Below the pieces are notes generated by a model. That model worked only from the letters and a program-made list of their open reading frames with translations, ran no database searches and was not told where the DNA came from. A stretch of 64,000 nt of DNA from Pararhizobium_B sp963838155 (GTDB taxonomy: Bacteria > Pseudomonadota > Alphaproteobacteria > Rhizobiales > Rhizobiaceae). The translations under genes were made by a program, and so were the position numbers. The DNA is taken from NCBI GenBank assembly GCA_963838155.1, contig CAWIQE010000022.1, positions 1-64,000 on the forward strand. Direction: 5' to 3'. This document shows, piece after piece, positions 15,774 to 24,476 of this stretch (positions within the stretch are counted from its first letter, which is position 1; every line of letters begins with the position of its first letter).

Positions 15774-18044
15774 CTAGAGCGAAACGTTGTTGGCCGCGGC
15801 GTAGTCGGCGAGAAACGCGCGCATGCCGCGGCGGTCGGCGCTTCGCTCCTCGAGGGCATCGACGATCTCCGCCTCCAGATGGCCGAGATCCAGCGTCAGC
15901 AGCATCGACTTCACCGGTCCGATCGACGCCGGCGACATCGAGATCGAACGGAAGCCGAGCCCGAGCAGCGCCATCGCCCCGATGGGGCTTCCCGCCATCT
16001 CGCCGCACAGGGTCAGATGGGTGTTCGCCTCCCGCGCGGCAAGCACGACCTGGCGAAGCATGCGCAGGAAGGGCCGCGCCAGGATGTCGAACCGGTCCGA
16101 GACGCGCGCATTGCCCCGGTCGGCCGCCATGGCGAACTGGAAGAGGTCGTTGGAGCCGACGGAGACGAAATCGACCTCCGCCATGAGCTCGTCGAGCTGC
16201 CACATCATGCTCGGCACCTCGAGCATGGCGCCGAACCGGATGGCGATCGGCAGCTCGTATCCGAAGCGGTTGAGATGCTCGATCTCCCGGTCGAGATAGG
16301 TGCGCACCTGGCGAAGCTCGCGGACTTCGGTGACCATCGGCACCATGAGCCGAAGCTCACGGCCGCCCGAAGCCTTGAGCAGCGCACGCAGCTGGGTGCG
16401 CAGCAGACCGGGCCGGTCGATGGCGAGGCGCACGGCACGCCAGCCGAGCGCCGGGTTCTCTTCCTCGGCCTTGCGGAAATACGGCACCACCTTGTCGCCG
16501 CCGATGTCGAGGGTGCGGAAGGTGACCGGCCGGGCGCCGGCCTGGCCGAGCACGTTCCGGTAGAAATCCTCCTGCTCGATCATCCGCGGCATCTTGGAGG
16601 CGATCATGAACTGCAGCTCCGTCCGGAACAGCCCGATCCCTTCCGCGCCCGACTCGTTGAGCTGCGGCAGGTCGACCAGCAGGCCGGCGTTCATCATCAG
16701 GGTTATCCGCTGTCCGTCGCGCGTCTCCGGCGGCACCGAGCGCAGGCTCCGGAACTGCTCCTGGCGCTTGGCGCGAAAGCGCACCTTTTCGGAATAGGCG
16801 CTTTCGAGGTCGGCCATCGGCCTGAGGTGGACCCGCCCTTCCTCGCCGTCGACGATGATGGGGTCGCCGTTTTCGGCCAGGGACACGATGCCGTGCACCT
16901 GGCCGACCACGGGAATGCCCATGGCACGCGCCACGATGACGACGTGGCTCGTCGCCGCCCCCTCCTCGAGGACGAGCGCCCGGATGTTCGGCCGCGTGTA
17001 GTCGAGCAGTTCGGCGGCCCCCATCGCGCGCGTGACGATGACCGCGTCGTCGGGGAACTTTTCCTGGAACGAGCGCGCGCTGTAGCCCGTGAGCTGCCTG
17101 AGCAGCCGGTTGGCCAGGTCGTCGAAATCGTGCAGCCGTTCGCGCAGGTAGGGATCCGTCATGTGGATCATGCGCGCCCGCGTGTCGCTCTGCACCTTCT
17201 CCACCGCCGCCTCGGCCGTCAGCCCGTTCCTGACCGCTTCCTCCAGCTTGCGGACCCAGCCCCGGTCGTGGGCGAACATGCGGTACGCCTCGAGCACCGC
17301 CCTGTGCTCGCCCTCCATCGCCACGTCCCGCCGCGACAGCATGTCGTCGATGGAGATCCGCAGCGAGCCGAGCGCATCGGTCAGCCGCTTCATCTCCGCG
17401 TCGGCGTCGTCGTTCAGGAGGTTCGTGACGACCACGCGCGGCTCGTGCAGGACCACGTATCCGAGACCGATGCCGTCGCCATAGGCATCGCCGGAAATCG
17501 TCACCGGCCGGCTGAGATCCAGCTCGATCCCCGGCTTGGTAATCTTCTTCATCTCGCCGGTCGCGATCATTTCCGCGAGCACCATCGCCGTCGTCTCGAG
17601 CGCCTCCATCTCGTCGTCCCGGTAGTGGCGACGCGCCTTGTTCTGGACGACGAGCACGCCGAGCGAACGACCGGCCCTCAGAATCGGCACCCCCAGGAAC
17701 GAGTTGTAGATCTCCTCACCGGTTTCGGGCAGATATGTGAAGGCGGGGTGCGACCGAGCGTCCGACAGGTTGAGCGACCGGGCGCTCGCGGCGATGGTTC
17801 CGACGAGCCCCTGCCCCATTTTCAGTTGGGCGAGGTGCACGGATCCGGGATTGAGGCCTTCGGTGGCGTAGAGCTCGAGAACCCCGTCGGCCCTGAGGAC
17901 ATAGAACGAGCACACCTCGGCCACCATGTTCCGTGCGATCTGGCGCACGATGCGGTCGAGGCGCTCCTGCGGCTCCAGCGGCTCCGCCATCAGCTCGCGG
18001 AGTCTCTTGAGCAGAACGCGGGGACCTGCAGCGAGGTCTCTCAT
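15774..18044 (-). CDS. ptsP: Phosphoenolpyruvate-protein phosphotransferase PtsP (enzyme I Ntr)
   Basis: A 756-residue first enzyme of the nitrogen-related PTS, which passes phosphate from PEP to NPr and EIIA-Ntr. The N-terminal GAF domain (about 15-160) is the sensory part that binds glutamine in studied homologues. It is followed by the EI N-terminal and swivelling domains with the phospho-His in ATSH (His near 367) and a PEP-binding TIM barrel with GIGLFRTELQ and the catalytic Cys in LTLCGEM (about 680). The start has GGAG ten bases upstream. A perfect inverted repeat lies just upstream (18074-18097). Position between lysC and prfA is typical of Rhizobiales. Confidence 0.95.
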   Translation of the reverse strand: MRDLAAGPRVLLKRLRELMAEPLEPQERLDRIVRQIARNMVAEVCSFYVLRADGVLELYATEGLNPGSVHLAQLKMGQGLVGTIAASARSLNLSDARSHPAFTYLPETGEEIYNSFLGVPILRAGRSLGVLVVQNKARRHYRDDEMEALETTAMVLAEMIATGEMKKITKPGIELDLSRPVTISGDAYGDGIGLGYVVLHEPRVVVTNLLNDDADAEMKRLTDALGSLRISIDDMLSRRDVAMEGEHRAVLEAYRMFAHDRGWVRKLEEAVRNGLTAEAAVEKVQSDTRARMIHMTDPYLRERLHDFDDLANRLLRQLTGYSARSFQEKFPDDAVIVTRAMGAAELLDYTRPNIRALVLEEGAATSHVVIVARAMGIPVVGQVHGIVSLAENGDPIIVDGEEGRVHLRPMADLESAYSEKVRFRAKRQEQFRSLRSVPPETRDGQRITLMMNAGLLVDLPQLNESGAEGIGLFRTELQFMIASKMPRMIEQEDFYRNVLGQAGARPVTFRTLDIGGDKVVPYFRKAEEENPALGWRAVRLAIDRPGLLRTQLRALLKASGGRELRLMVPMVTEVRELRQVRTYLDREIEHLNRFGYELPIAIRFGAMLEVPSMMWQLDELMAEVDFVSVGSNDLFQFAMAADRGNARVSDRFDILARPFLRMLRQVVLAAREANTHLTLCGEMAGSPIGAMALLGLGFRSISMSPASIGPVKSMLLTLDLGHLEAEIVDALEERSADRRGMRAFLADYAAANNVSL

Positions 18045-18073
18045 CGCGTGTTCACTCCAACGTTGCCCTCTCG

Positions 18074-18097
18074 GTCACATTCAATACGTTATGTGAC
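18074..18097. promoter_or_regulatory. Inverted repeat upstream of ptsP, candidate operator
   Basis: GTCACAT (18074-18080) and ATGTGAC (18091-18097) are perfect complements with a 10-bp gap, 16 bp upstream of the ptsP ribosome-binding site. It could be a dimeric regulator site or a leader hairpin. The half-sites are the reverse orientation of a Crp-type TGTGA-N6-TCACA box, so a Crp assignment is not supported. Confidence 0.4.
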
Positions 18098-18248
18098 GTT
18101 GAGACAAAACCGACATGCCGAAGTGCGGCCAAGCGGGGAAAACCGCTATGGCCGAAAACGTTCCGGCGACCGACGGACTGCGAATCGTTCCCCGACCGCA
18201 CCCTCCAGACGGACGTTAGCACGCCCGCTCAATGCTTGTTCGTTGGCT

Positions 18249-19502
18249 TTAGTTCTTATCGAGGCCGTACACGGAATGCAAAGTTCTGACGGCAAGTTCG
18301 GCATACGGTCCGTCGATCAGGATCGAAATCTTGATCTCCGAGGTGGTGATCGCCTTGATATTGATCTGTTTTTCGGCAAGTGCGCGAAACGCCGTGGCGG
18401 CCACGCCGGTATGGCTTCGCATGCCGATACCGATGACGGAAACCTTGCACAGCCCCGATTCGCTTTGCACGACGTCGAATCCGATCGTTTCCTTGGCGCC
18501 GTCGAGCACCTTCAGCGCCTTGTCGAGGTCCGCCGAAGGGACCGTGAAGGTCATGTCCGTTCGCGATCCGTCCTCGGAGATGTTCTGGACGATCATGTCG
18601 ACGTTGATATGCGCCTCGGCGAGCGGCCCGAAGATCGCGGCCGAGACGCCCGGACGGTCCGCAAGGCGCCTGAGCGAGATCTGCGCCTCGTCCTTGGCGT
18701 AGGCAATGCCGGTTACGACTTCCTGTTCCACGATCTCATCCTCATCGCAAATAAGCGTCCCGGGCGGATTGTCGAAGTCGCCCATGCCCGGTGCGTCCGG
18801 ATCCTCGAAACTCGAACGCACGAACGTTCTCACCTTGTGCACCATGGCCAGCTCGACCGACCGGACCTGCAGGACCTTGGCGCCGAGCGACGCCATCTCC
18901 AGCATCTCCTCGAAGGCGATCTTCCTCATTCGGCGGGCCTTCGGCTCGATCCGCGGATCGGTCGTGTAGACGCCGTCGACGTCGGTGTATATGTCGCAGC
19001 GGTCGGCCCTGAGCGCGGCCGCGATGGCCACTGCCGACGTGTCCGACCCCCCGCGCCCCAGCGTCGCGATCCGGTTGTCCGGCCCGAGCCCCTGGAAACC
19101 GGCGACGACGGCGACCTGCCCCTCGCCGAACCGGCGGATCAGGTCGCTCCCGTCGATCTCGACGATCCGCGCCGCGCCGTGGGCGCTGTCGGTGCGGATC
19201 GGGATCTGCCAGCCCTGCCAGGAGCGGGCGTTGACGTCCATGGTCTGGAGGACGATGGCCAGGAGCCCGGCGGTCACCTGCTCGCCGGAAGCCACGACCG
19301 CATCGTATTCGCGGGCGTCGTGGAGGGCCGACGCGCCCCGCGTCCAGCCGACGAGCTCGTTCGTCTTGCCGGCCATGGCGGACACCACGACGGCGACCTC
19401 GTGGCCGGCGTCGACCTCCCGCTTCACATGCCGCGCCACGATGCGAATCCGGTCCAGATCGGCCACCGAAGTGCCGCCGAATTTCATCACGAGACGGGCC
19501 AT
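18249..19502 (-). CDS. lysC: Aspartate kinase
   Basis: A 417-residue enzyme phosphorylating aspartate, the first step to lysine, threonine and methionine. The N-terminal kinase domain begins MARLVMKFGGTSVAD (the KFGGTS signature) and has the GRGGSDTSA segment. The C-terminal half carries two ACT domains (about 265-410) for feedback control by lysine and/or threonine. An upstream extension is open to 19565, but conserved family members begin at MARLVMKFGG. It diverges from ubiG. The 204 bp between its stop and ptsP hold the candidate operator. Confidence 0.95.
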   Translation of the reverse strand: MARLVMKFGGTSVADLDRIRIVARHVKREVDAGHEVAVVVSAMAGKTNELVGWTRGASALHDAREYDAVVASGEQVTAGLLAIVLQTMDVNARSWQGWQIPIRTDSAHGAARIVEIDGSDLIRRFGEGQVAVVAGFQGLGPDNRIATLGRGGSDTSAVAIAAALRADRCDIYTDVDGVYTTDPRIEPKARRMRKIAFEEMLEMASLGAKVLQVRSVELAMVHKVRTFVRSSFEDPDAPGMGDFDNPPGTLICDEDEIVEQEVVTGIAYAKDEAQISLRRLADRPGVSAAIFGPLAEAHINVDMIVQNISEDGSRTDMTFTVPSADLDKALKVLDGAKETIGFDVVQSESGLCKVSVIGIGMRSHTGVAATAFRALAEKQINIKAITTSEIKISILIDGPYAELAVRTLHSVYGLDKN

Positions 19503-19601
19503 GCCGAGACTTTCGCGAAGGGGGCGCTGCCGCGCGCCCGGACAAACAAATCCGCCCCGGTCCACGATGCGGAGAATTGGCGCGTCTCATAGACAAATTG
19601 A

Positions 19602-19637
19602 GGCCGCGCCGCAACCGGTTGGTTGCGGCGGCGCGCC
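19602..19637. repeat. Perfect-stem inverted repeat in the lysC-ubiG divergent region
   Basis: GCCGCGCCGCAACC and GGTTGCGGCGGCGC pair with a 4-base loop with one mismatch. It lies between two divergently transcribed genes, so it is not a terminator of either. It may be a leader hairpin or a protein site. Confidence 0.4.
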
Positions 19638-19718
19638 GATGGGCCGGAAAGGCGCCGGACTTGACATTTCCCCGGTTCCGCCCGACTTCGGAACAGCCGA
19701 GGAACCGGAGCGCGAACC

Positions 19719-20465
19719 ATGGCCGCACCCACCCAGACGACGATCGACCAGACCGAGATCGACCGCTTTTCGGCCATGGCCGCAGAATGGTGGGACCCGT
19801 CGGGCAAGTTCAAGCCGCTGCACAAGTTCAACCCGGTGCGCCTGACCTACATCCGCGACGGCGTGGCCCGTCATTACGGCCGCGACCCGGCGGCGGACAA
19901 GCCGCTCGAGGGGCTGCGGTTCCTCGACATCGGCTGCGGCGGCGGGCTCCTCAGCGAGCCGGTCGCCCGCATGGGCGCCGACGTGGTCGGCGCGGACGCA
20001 TCGCCGACGAACGTGGAGATCGCCCGCCTGCATGCCGCCCGGTCCGGCGTTTCGGTCGATTATCGCGCGGTAACCGCCGAATCGCTTGCCGAGGCGGGAG
20101 AGACCTTCGACGTCGTCCTCAACATGGAGGTCGTCGAGCATGTCTCCGACGTCGACTTCTTCCTGACGTCCTGCGCGTCGATGGTGCGCCCGGGCGGAAT
20201 GATGTTCGTCGCCACGATAAACCGGACGCTGAAGGCGGCTGCGCTGGCGATCGTCGGGGCCGAATACGTCCTGCGCTGGCTGCCGCGCGGCACGCACCGC
20301 TACGAGAAGCTGGTCCGGCCCGAGGAAATCGAGACGCCGCTCGGCCTTGCGGGCATGAGGATCGCCGACCGGACCGGCGTCTTCTACAGCCCGATCGGGG
20401 ATACGTGGAACCTGTCCCGCGACATGGACGTCAACTACATGCTGCTTGCGACGCGACCGGAATAG
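19719..20465 (+). CDS. ubiG: Bifunctional 2-polyprenyl-6-hydroxyphenol methylase / 3-demethylubiquinol 3-O-methyltransferase
   Basis: A 248-residue SAM methyltransferase doing both O-methylations of ubiquinone synthesis. The family start FSAMAAEWWDPSGKFKPLH is present, then motif I FLDIGCGGGLLSEP (about 68-81) and the membrane-contact region after TINRT. GGAG lies before the start. It is divergent from lysC and convergent with the DUF1178 operon. The stop codon TAG (20463-20465) is also the first bases of a family A repeat. Confidence 0.96.
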   Translation: MAAPTQTTIDQTEIDRFSAMAAEWWDPSGKFKPLHKFNPVRLTYIRDGVARHYGRDPAADKPLEGLRFLDIGCGGGLLSEPVARMGADVVGADASPTNVEIARLHAARSGVSVDYRAVTAESLAEAGETFDVVLNMEVVEHVSDVDFFLTSCASMVRPGGMMFVATINRTLKAAALAIVGAEYVLRWLPRGTHRYEKLVRPEEIETPLGLAGMRIADRTGVFYSPIGDTWNLSRDMDVNYMLLATRPE

Positions 20466-20571
20466 AGCGCTTCCAGGAAAAGTGGAAACCGGTTTTCCGT
20501 CCGGAAGCGCGTAAAGACGATGAGATGGAGCCGCGTCCGCGATTCCGTGAAGCGCGGACGGTGGCTCCAGG
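20463..20571 (+). repeat. Family A repeat, full length; starts in the ubiG stop codon
   Basis: It begins tagagcgcttcc and ends gtggctccag. Hairpin 1 is intact; hairpin 2 pairs gagccgcgtccgcg with cgcggacggtggctc. It fills the space between the convergent ubiG and DUF1178 genes. Confidence 0.9.
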
Positions 20572-20591
20572 CCATCGCCTTGGGCCCGCCG

Positions 20592-21020
20592 TCAGTTCGC
20601 TTCGTCGGAAAAGTCCGGCAGCGGCGCGACCTCGATGCCCTCCTCGATCAGCGAACGCGCCTCCTCGCCGCTGGCGCGGCCGAATATGCCGCGCGCCTCC
20701 GCCTCGCCGTAGTGGATCCTGCGGGCCTCCTCGGGAAAGCGCTCTCCGACGTCCTCCGAGTTCGCCTTGAGCGTGCGCACGAGTTCCTTGAGTTTCGACA
20801 TCGCCTCCTTCTGCTGGGGCGACATGGCAAGCGCGGTCTTCTCCCGCCGCTCGGCCCCGCTCGAAATCGCCGGAGCCATCAGCGACTTCGACACGCGGGG
20901 CGACCCGCAGGCCGGGCATTGAACGAGGCCGCGCTCGACCTGCTCGTCGAAATCGTCGTTCGAGGAGAACCAGCCCTCGAAGTCGTGGCCGCCGTCGCAG
21001 GCGAGGGAAAAGCGGATCAA
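20592..21020 (-). CDS. DUF1178 family protein, zinc-ribbon-like
   Basis: A 142-residue protein. The N-terminus is IRFSLACDGGHDFEGWF, followed by QCPACGS, a Cys-rich segment that could bind zinc (about 8-40). The rest is helical and charged. DUF1178 proteins are widespread in proteobacteria and have no known function. The start is taken as TTG at 21020, because family members begin with M-I-R and no ATG fits. This TTG overlaps the stop codon of the upstream nitrilase-like gene (21017-21019), so the two are translationally coupled in the comF-grxC-nit-DUF1178 operon. Confidence 0.82.
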   Translation of the reverse strand: MIRFSLACDGGHDFEGWFSSNDDFDEQVERGLVQCPACGSPRVSKSLMAPAISSGAERREKTALAMSPQQKEAMSKLKELVRTLKANSEDVGERFPEEARRIHYGEAEARGIFGRASGEEARSLIEEGIEVAPLPDFSDEAN

Positions 21021-21871
21021 GACGCTTCCCTCCGGCCGCTGAAGTGCGACGGCTCTCCGAGTTCGCGCGCGTTCCTGAGGCTGGGAATCTTCGAGCGCGC
21101 CGCCTGGACGGCGGCGGTGTCGATCTCCGCCGTCGCGATGCCCGGCTCGTCGTTGCCCGTGTCGGCCAGCACGTTGCCCCAGGGATCGACGATGATCGAA
21201 TGGCCGAAGGTCTCGCGCCCGTCCTCGTGGACGCCGCCCTGCGCGGCGGAAACCACGAACGCGCCGTTCTCGATCGCCCGGGCGCGCTGCAGCACGTGCC
21301 AGTGTGCGTGGCCCGTCTGGCGGGTGAACGCCGCCGGCGCCGTGAGCACCTCCGCGCCCGCCAGCGCCTGCCGGCGGAAGAGATCGGGGAACCGCAGGTC
21401 GTAGCAGATCGCGACGCCGAAGGACGCGAGCGCGAGGTCGGCGACCACCACGCTCTCCCCCGGCCTGTAGACCGCGCTCTCCCGCCAGCTCTCGCCGTTG
21501 TCGAGATCGACGTCGAACATGTGCATCTTGTCGTAGCGGCAGACCAGCGAGCCGTCCGCCGCGAACAGGAAGGCCCGGTTGGCGATCCTGTCGCCGCCGA
21601 CGGCGATGGGCGTGGAGCCGATGTGGAGCACCACCCCGTATCGGGCGGCGAGCTCCGCCGCCGCGCTCACCACCGGGTCCGACGCCTCGTCGCGCAGCAC
21701 CGCGAAGAGCGCCTTGCGGTCGCGCTGCACCGCGCCGGTCATCTCCGGCGTCTGCACGTAGCGCGCGCCGCGGCCCGCCGCCTCCGCCACGGCTTCCCCG
21801 AGCGCCGAAACGTTTGCCTCGGGATCCGTTCCCGAGCGCATCTGAATGGCAGCTGCTGTGAATTTCGCCAT
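21017..21871 (-). CDS. Carbon-nitrogen hydrolase, Nit family (deaminated glutathione amidase type)
   Basis: A 284-residue nitrilase-superfamily protein with the complete triad: Glu43 in TPEMTG, Lys115 in YDKMHMFDV and Cys156 in ICYDLRFP. The MHMFDV and RFPDLFR segments are those of the Nit1/Nit2 group, whose members hydrolyse deaminated glutathione or omega-amidated dicarboxylates. The neighbouring glutaredoxin gene fits a glutathione link. AAAGGA lies seven bases upstream of the start. It begins 11 bp after the grxC stop. Confidence 0.9.
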   Translation of the reverse strand: MAKFTAAAIQMRSGTDPEANVSALGEAVAEAAGRGARYVQTPEMTGAVQRDRKALFAVLRDEASDPVVSAAAELAARYGVVLHIGSTPIAVGGDRIANRAFLFAADGSLVCRYDKMHMFDVDLDNGESWRESAVYRPGESVVVADLALASFGVAICYDLRFPDLFRRQALAGAEVLTAPAAFTRQTGHAHWHVLQRARAIENGAFVVSAAQGGVHEDGRETFGHSIIVDPWGNVLADTGNDEPGIATAEIDTAAVQAARSKIPSLRNARELGEPSHFSGRREAS

Positions 21872-21882
21872 GGGAAATCCTT

Positions 21883-22140
21883 TCAGGCCTGCAGGATCGC
21901 GTCAAGCCGCCCCTGGCGGTCGAGTTCGTGCAGCTCGTCGCTGCCGCCCACATGCAAGTCGCCGATGAAGATCTGCGGAAACGTCGTCCCGCCCCGCGCC
22001 TTGTCGACCATTTCCCGCCGCAGCTCCTTCGAAAAGGTCGCGTCGTGCTCGGTATAGTCCACGCCCTTCTTCTCGAGAAGGTGCTTCGCGGCCGAGCAGT
22101 AGCCGCAGAATTGCCGCGTATATATCGTAACGTCGCGCAT
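21883..22140 (-). CDS. grxC: Glutaredoxin 3
   Basis: An 85-residue thioltransferase using glutathione to reduce disulfides. The active site is CGYC (Cys12, Cys15), with TTFPQIFIG and the glutathione-binding GGSDEL downstream. CGYC in place of the commoner CPYC is usual in this group. Two adjacent ATG codons are present; the second is chosen because GGAG is then six bases away instead of three. It is the second gene of the comF operon. Confidence 0.93.
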   Translation of the reverse strand: MRDVTIYTRQFCGYCSAAKHLLEKKGVDYTEHDATFSKELRREMVDKARGGTTFPQIFIGDLHVGGSDELHELDRQGRLDAILQA

Positions 22141-22205
22141 CATGAACTCCGGTTTTGCCGGGCTTTCCGCCTGCGGCCGGATGCGTTGCCATGTCGTCCC
22201 GGCAT

Positions 22206-22982
22206 TCATATATGGTCGCCGAACACCCTTGCAAAGGTCAGCACCGTGACATCGGAAACGCCGGCGGCGCCAAGCGTGCGCGATACGGCGTTGACCGTCG
22301 CTCCGGTGGTGTAGACGTCGTCGACCAGGACCACCCTGGACCCGAAAAGCGCCGCCCGGCCGCTTTCCGTCACCGCGAATGCGCCCCTGACGTTCTCGCG
22401 CCGCTGCCGCGCGCCAAGCCCGACCTGCCGGCGCGTCGCCCGGGTGCGCCGGAGCGCCGCGGGCAGGAACGGACGCCCCGACAGGGTCGCGAGGGCGCGC
22501 GCCAGTTCCGCCGACTGGTTGAACTGGCGCCGCATCAGCCGCCAGCGATGCAGCGGCACCACGACGATCGCATCGCAGCCGTCGACGTACCCGTCCGAAG
22601 CGCGCAGCATCCACGTGGCCATGGTGCGCGCAAGGTCCGTGCGGTCCCGATACTTCAGGCCCTGGACCAGGGACCGCGCCATGCCGTCGTAGCGCAGGGC
22701 GGCGCGCGCCCGGTCGAAATGCGGCGGATCGGCGATCGCCTCGGGCGAGACGATGGCGTCGCCCATGTCGTGCGAAAACGGCGTGCCCAGTATCGGGCAA
22801 TAGGGCTTCTCGATGAAATGGAGGCCGCGCCAGCACGCTGCGCAGAAGCCGCCGTGCCGCTCGGCGATTGCCGCGCAGCCGAGACAGATCGGCGGAAAGA
22901 CGAGGTCCGCGATCGCGGATCCCCACCTCGCCGCCAGCCACCGGTTCCGCCGGCCCGATCCCCCGTCCTCCCCTTCGTCCAT
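22206..22982 (-). CDS. ComF family phosphoribosyltransferase-like protein
   Basis: A 258-residue protein with an N-terminal four-Cys zinc finger region (CLGC and CAAC, about 34-53), a double-zinc ribbon typical of ComF, and a C-terminal PRTase fold with the PRPP loop VVLVDDVYTTGAT (about 215-227). ComF is needed for DNA uptake in competent bacteria, but homologues occur widely in non-competent species, where the role is unclear. It is the first gene of the operon continuing to grxC, and it diverges from the methyltransferase gene at 23165. Confidence 0.9.
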   Translation of the reverse strand: MDEGEDGGSGRRNRWLAARWGSAIADLVFPPICLGCAAIAERHGGFCAACWRGLHFIEKPYCPILGTPFSHDMGDAIVSPEAIADPPHFDRARAALRYDGMARSLVQGLKYRDRTDLARTMATWMLRASDGYVDGCDAIVVVPLHRWRLMRRQFNQSAELARALATLSGRPFLPAALRRTRATRRQVGLGARQRRENVRGAFAVTESGRAALFGSRVVLVDDVYTTGATVNAVSRTLGAAGVSDVTVLTFARVFGDHI

Positions 22983-23008
22983 GGCATCGACATTAAGGCA
23001 ATGTCACG

Positions 23009-23098
23009 AAGGGTGGAAACCGGTTTCCGCCCGGAAGCGCCGGGAAGCAATGACATGGAGCGCCCCGCCGTTCCCGCGAAATCCGGACGGGCCCTAGC
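23009..23098 (+). repeat. Family A repeat, degenerate
   Basis: The core ggtggaaaccggtttccgcccggaagcgc and a diverged hairpin-2 half (ttcccgcgaaatccggacgggccctag) are recognisable. The left arm is lost. It lies in the comF/methyltransferase divergent region. Confidence 0.65.
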
Positions 23099-23164
23099 GA
23101 GACCGGTCACTTTATGCGAGGTCCTGGGCCGTACCCTTATACGAAACAGGCCGGGAGACAGGCA

Positions 23165-24016
23165 TTGGATCCAGTTTTCGACCGAGACCTCGTCGCCGCG
23201 CGGCGGCGTCGTGCGATCGGCGCGGCCAGGCCCGGCGCCGATTTCCTGCTCCGGCATGCCGGCATGGAGATCGCCGAGAGGCTGGCGGCCGTGGAGCGCC
23301 GCTTCCCGACGGCGGCCGTCATCGACGACCACGACGGCGCGGTCTCCTCGAAACTGCTTGCGAGCGGACGGGTCGAGGCGGTTCGCTCGGTAGCGATCGA
23401 GGACACGACGACGGAGCGCCTTCCGCTGGAGCAGGGATCGACGGACCTGATCGTCTCGCCGCTGAACCTTCATCTCGTGAACGATACGCCGGGGCTCCTG
23501 GTACAGATCCGGCGGGCGCTGCGGCCGGACGGGCTTTTCCTCGCGGCCGTTCCCGGTTCGGGTACGCTGTCGGAATTGCGCGAGGCGCTGCTGGCGGCCG
23601 AGGCTGCCGTGAGCGGAGGAGCGAGCCCCCGGGTCGTTCCCTTCGGCGACGTGCGCGACTACGGCGCGCTGCTTCAGCGCGCCGGCTTCGCCCTGCCCGT
23701 CGGCGACGTCGATACGCTCACCGTTCGCTACGGCACGCTCTTCGACCTGATGTTCGACCTGCGCGCCATGGGCATGACCAATCCGCTCGTCGGCCGGACG
23801 CGCAAGCCGGCGTCCCGCCGCTTCTTCGAGACCGCCGCCGAGATCTACCGCGATCGGTTCGCCGATCCGGACGGCCGCGTGCGGGCGACCTTCTCGATGG
23901 TCAATCTTTCGGGCTGGGCGCCCCACGAAAGCCAGCAGCAGCCCTTGCGCCCGGGCTCGGCCACGACGCGCCTCGCCGAAGCGCTCGGCGTTCGCGAGAA
24001 AAAGCTCCGCCGATGA
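23165..24016 (+). CDS. SAM-dependent methyltransferase, NDUFAF5/BioC-like
   Basis: A 283-residue protein starting DPVFDRDLVAARRRRA. It has a class I methyltransferase core: the region FLLRHAGMEIAERL, then LIVSPLNLHLVNDTPG and LRPDGLFLAAVPG, resembling the NDUFAF5 group, which modifies a complex I subunit, and the related BioC. The usual glycine-rich motif I is replaced by TAAVIDDHDGAVS. The start is TTG at 23165 with GGGAG seven bases upstream. It is next to the comF operon, as in many Rhizobiales. The substrate is unknown. Confidence 0.82.
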   Translation: MDPVFDRDLVAARRRRAIGAARPGADFLLRHAGMEIAERLAAVERRFPTAAVIDDHDGAVSSKLLASGRVEAVRSVAIEDTTTERLPLEQGSTDLIVSPLNLHLVNDTPGLLVQIRRALRPDGLFLAAVPGSGTLSELREALLAAEAAVSGGASPRVVPFGDVRDYGALLQRAGFALPVGDVDTLTVRYGTLFDLMFDLRAMGMTNPLVGRTRKPASRRFFETAAEIYRDRFADPDGRVRATFSMVNLSGWAPHESQQQPLRPGSATTRLAEALGVREKKLRR

Positions 24017-24049
24017 TGGCCGCACCTCGAGGGTGACGAGCAGTCGCGG

Positions 24050-24208
24050 TCAGATCGACGCTGCGACGTTCAGCAGGAGATTGGCGATGGCCTGGCCGAG
24101 CGACGTCAGCGCGACGAGGAGGGCGACCGCGATCATCGACGCGAGCAATCCGTATTCGACGGCGGTCGCGCCACGTTTGTCTCGGAGAAGTTTCAGCACC
24201 TTTGACAC
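24050..24208 (-). CDS. Flp family type IVb pilin
   Basis: A 52-residue prepilin: short basic leader (SKVLKLLRDKRG), then the processing-site motif G/ATAVEYGLLASMIAV and a hydrophobic helix. This is the structural pilin of tight-adherence (Tad) pili, cut by a prepilin peptidase after the Gly. The start is GTG at 24208 with a strong AGGAGG five bases upstream; a further upstream extension to 24244 lacks a site. No cpa/tad assembly genes are in the window, so this is an orphan copy. Confidence 0.88.
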   Translation of the reverse strand: MSKVLKLLRDKRGATAVEYGLLASMIAVALLVALTSLGQAIANLLLNVAASI

Positions 24209-24355
24209 ATCGGCCTCCTGCCGAATTCGGAGCGTCCCGCTCACGGAGCCGATCCGGAACCCGGCCGCGCTTCACGCCATCGCGGGGGTGCTCCATCTCG
24301 GTGTTTCTACGCAATTCCCGACGGGAAACCTGTTTCCCCTTTTGTCGGAATGGCC
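24209..24355. other. Region upstream of the Flp gene
   Basis: No gene is seen. It should contain the promoter of the Flp pilin gene, but no near-consensus boxes were recognised. Confidence 0.4.
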
Positions 24356-24476
24356 CTAGTGGTGCCATCCTAACGGATGGTACCATCTGTTAGGAAAAAT
24401 CGCCCCACCGGATCAATGGCTTGTGGGCTGACTTTTCCAAACGGATGGGTACAATCCGTTTGGGTCAGACCACTAG
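24356..24476 (+). repeat. Family B 121-bp palindromic repeat, copy 1
   Basis: Outer ends CTAGTGGT and ACCACTAG are inverted repeats. Two internal hairpins are at 24368-24395 (tcctaacggatgg / ccatctgttagga) and 24437-24463 (ccaaacggat / atccgtttgg). It is nearly identical to 41448-41568. The right-hand CTAG provides the stop codon (24473-24475) of the minus-strand gene that follows. Confidence 0.92.

Noticed and set aside
18074..18097. Crp/Fnr box upstream of ptsP
   Set aside because: The half-sites are in the opposite order to TGTGA-N6-TCACA and the spacing is 10, so a Crp site is not supported; only an unassigned inverted repeat is reported.
13983..19592. A very long open frame on the plus strand opposite prmC, prfA, ptsP and lysC
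   Set aside because: It is the antisense shadow of well-supported genes in GC-rich DNA. Its translation has no recognisable domain and is Arg/Asp/His-rich, as such shadows are.
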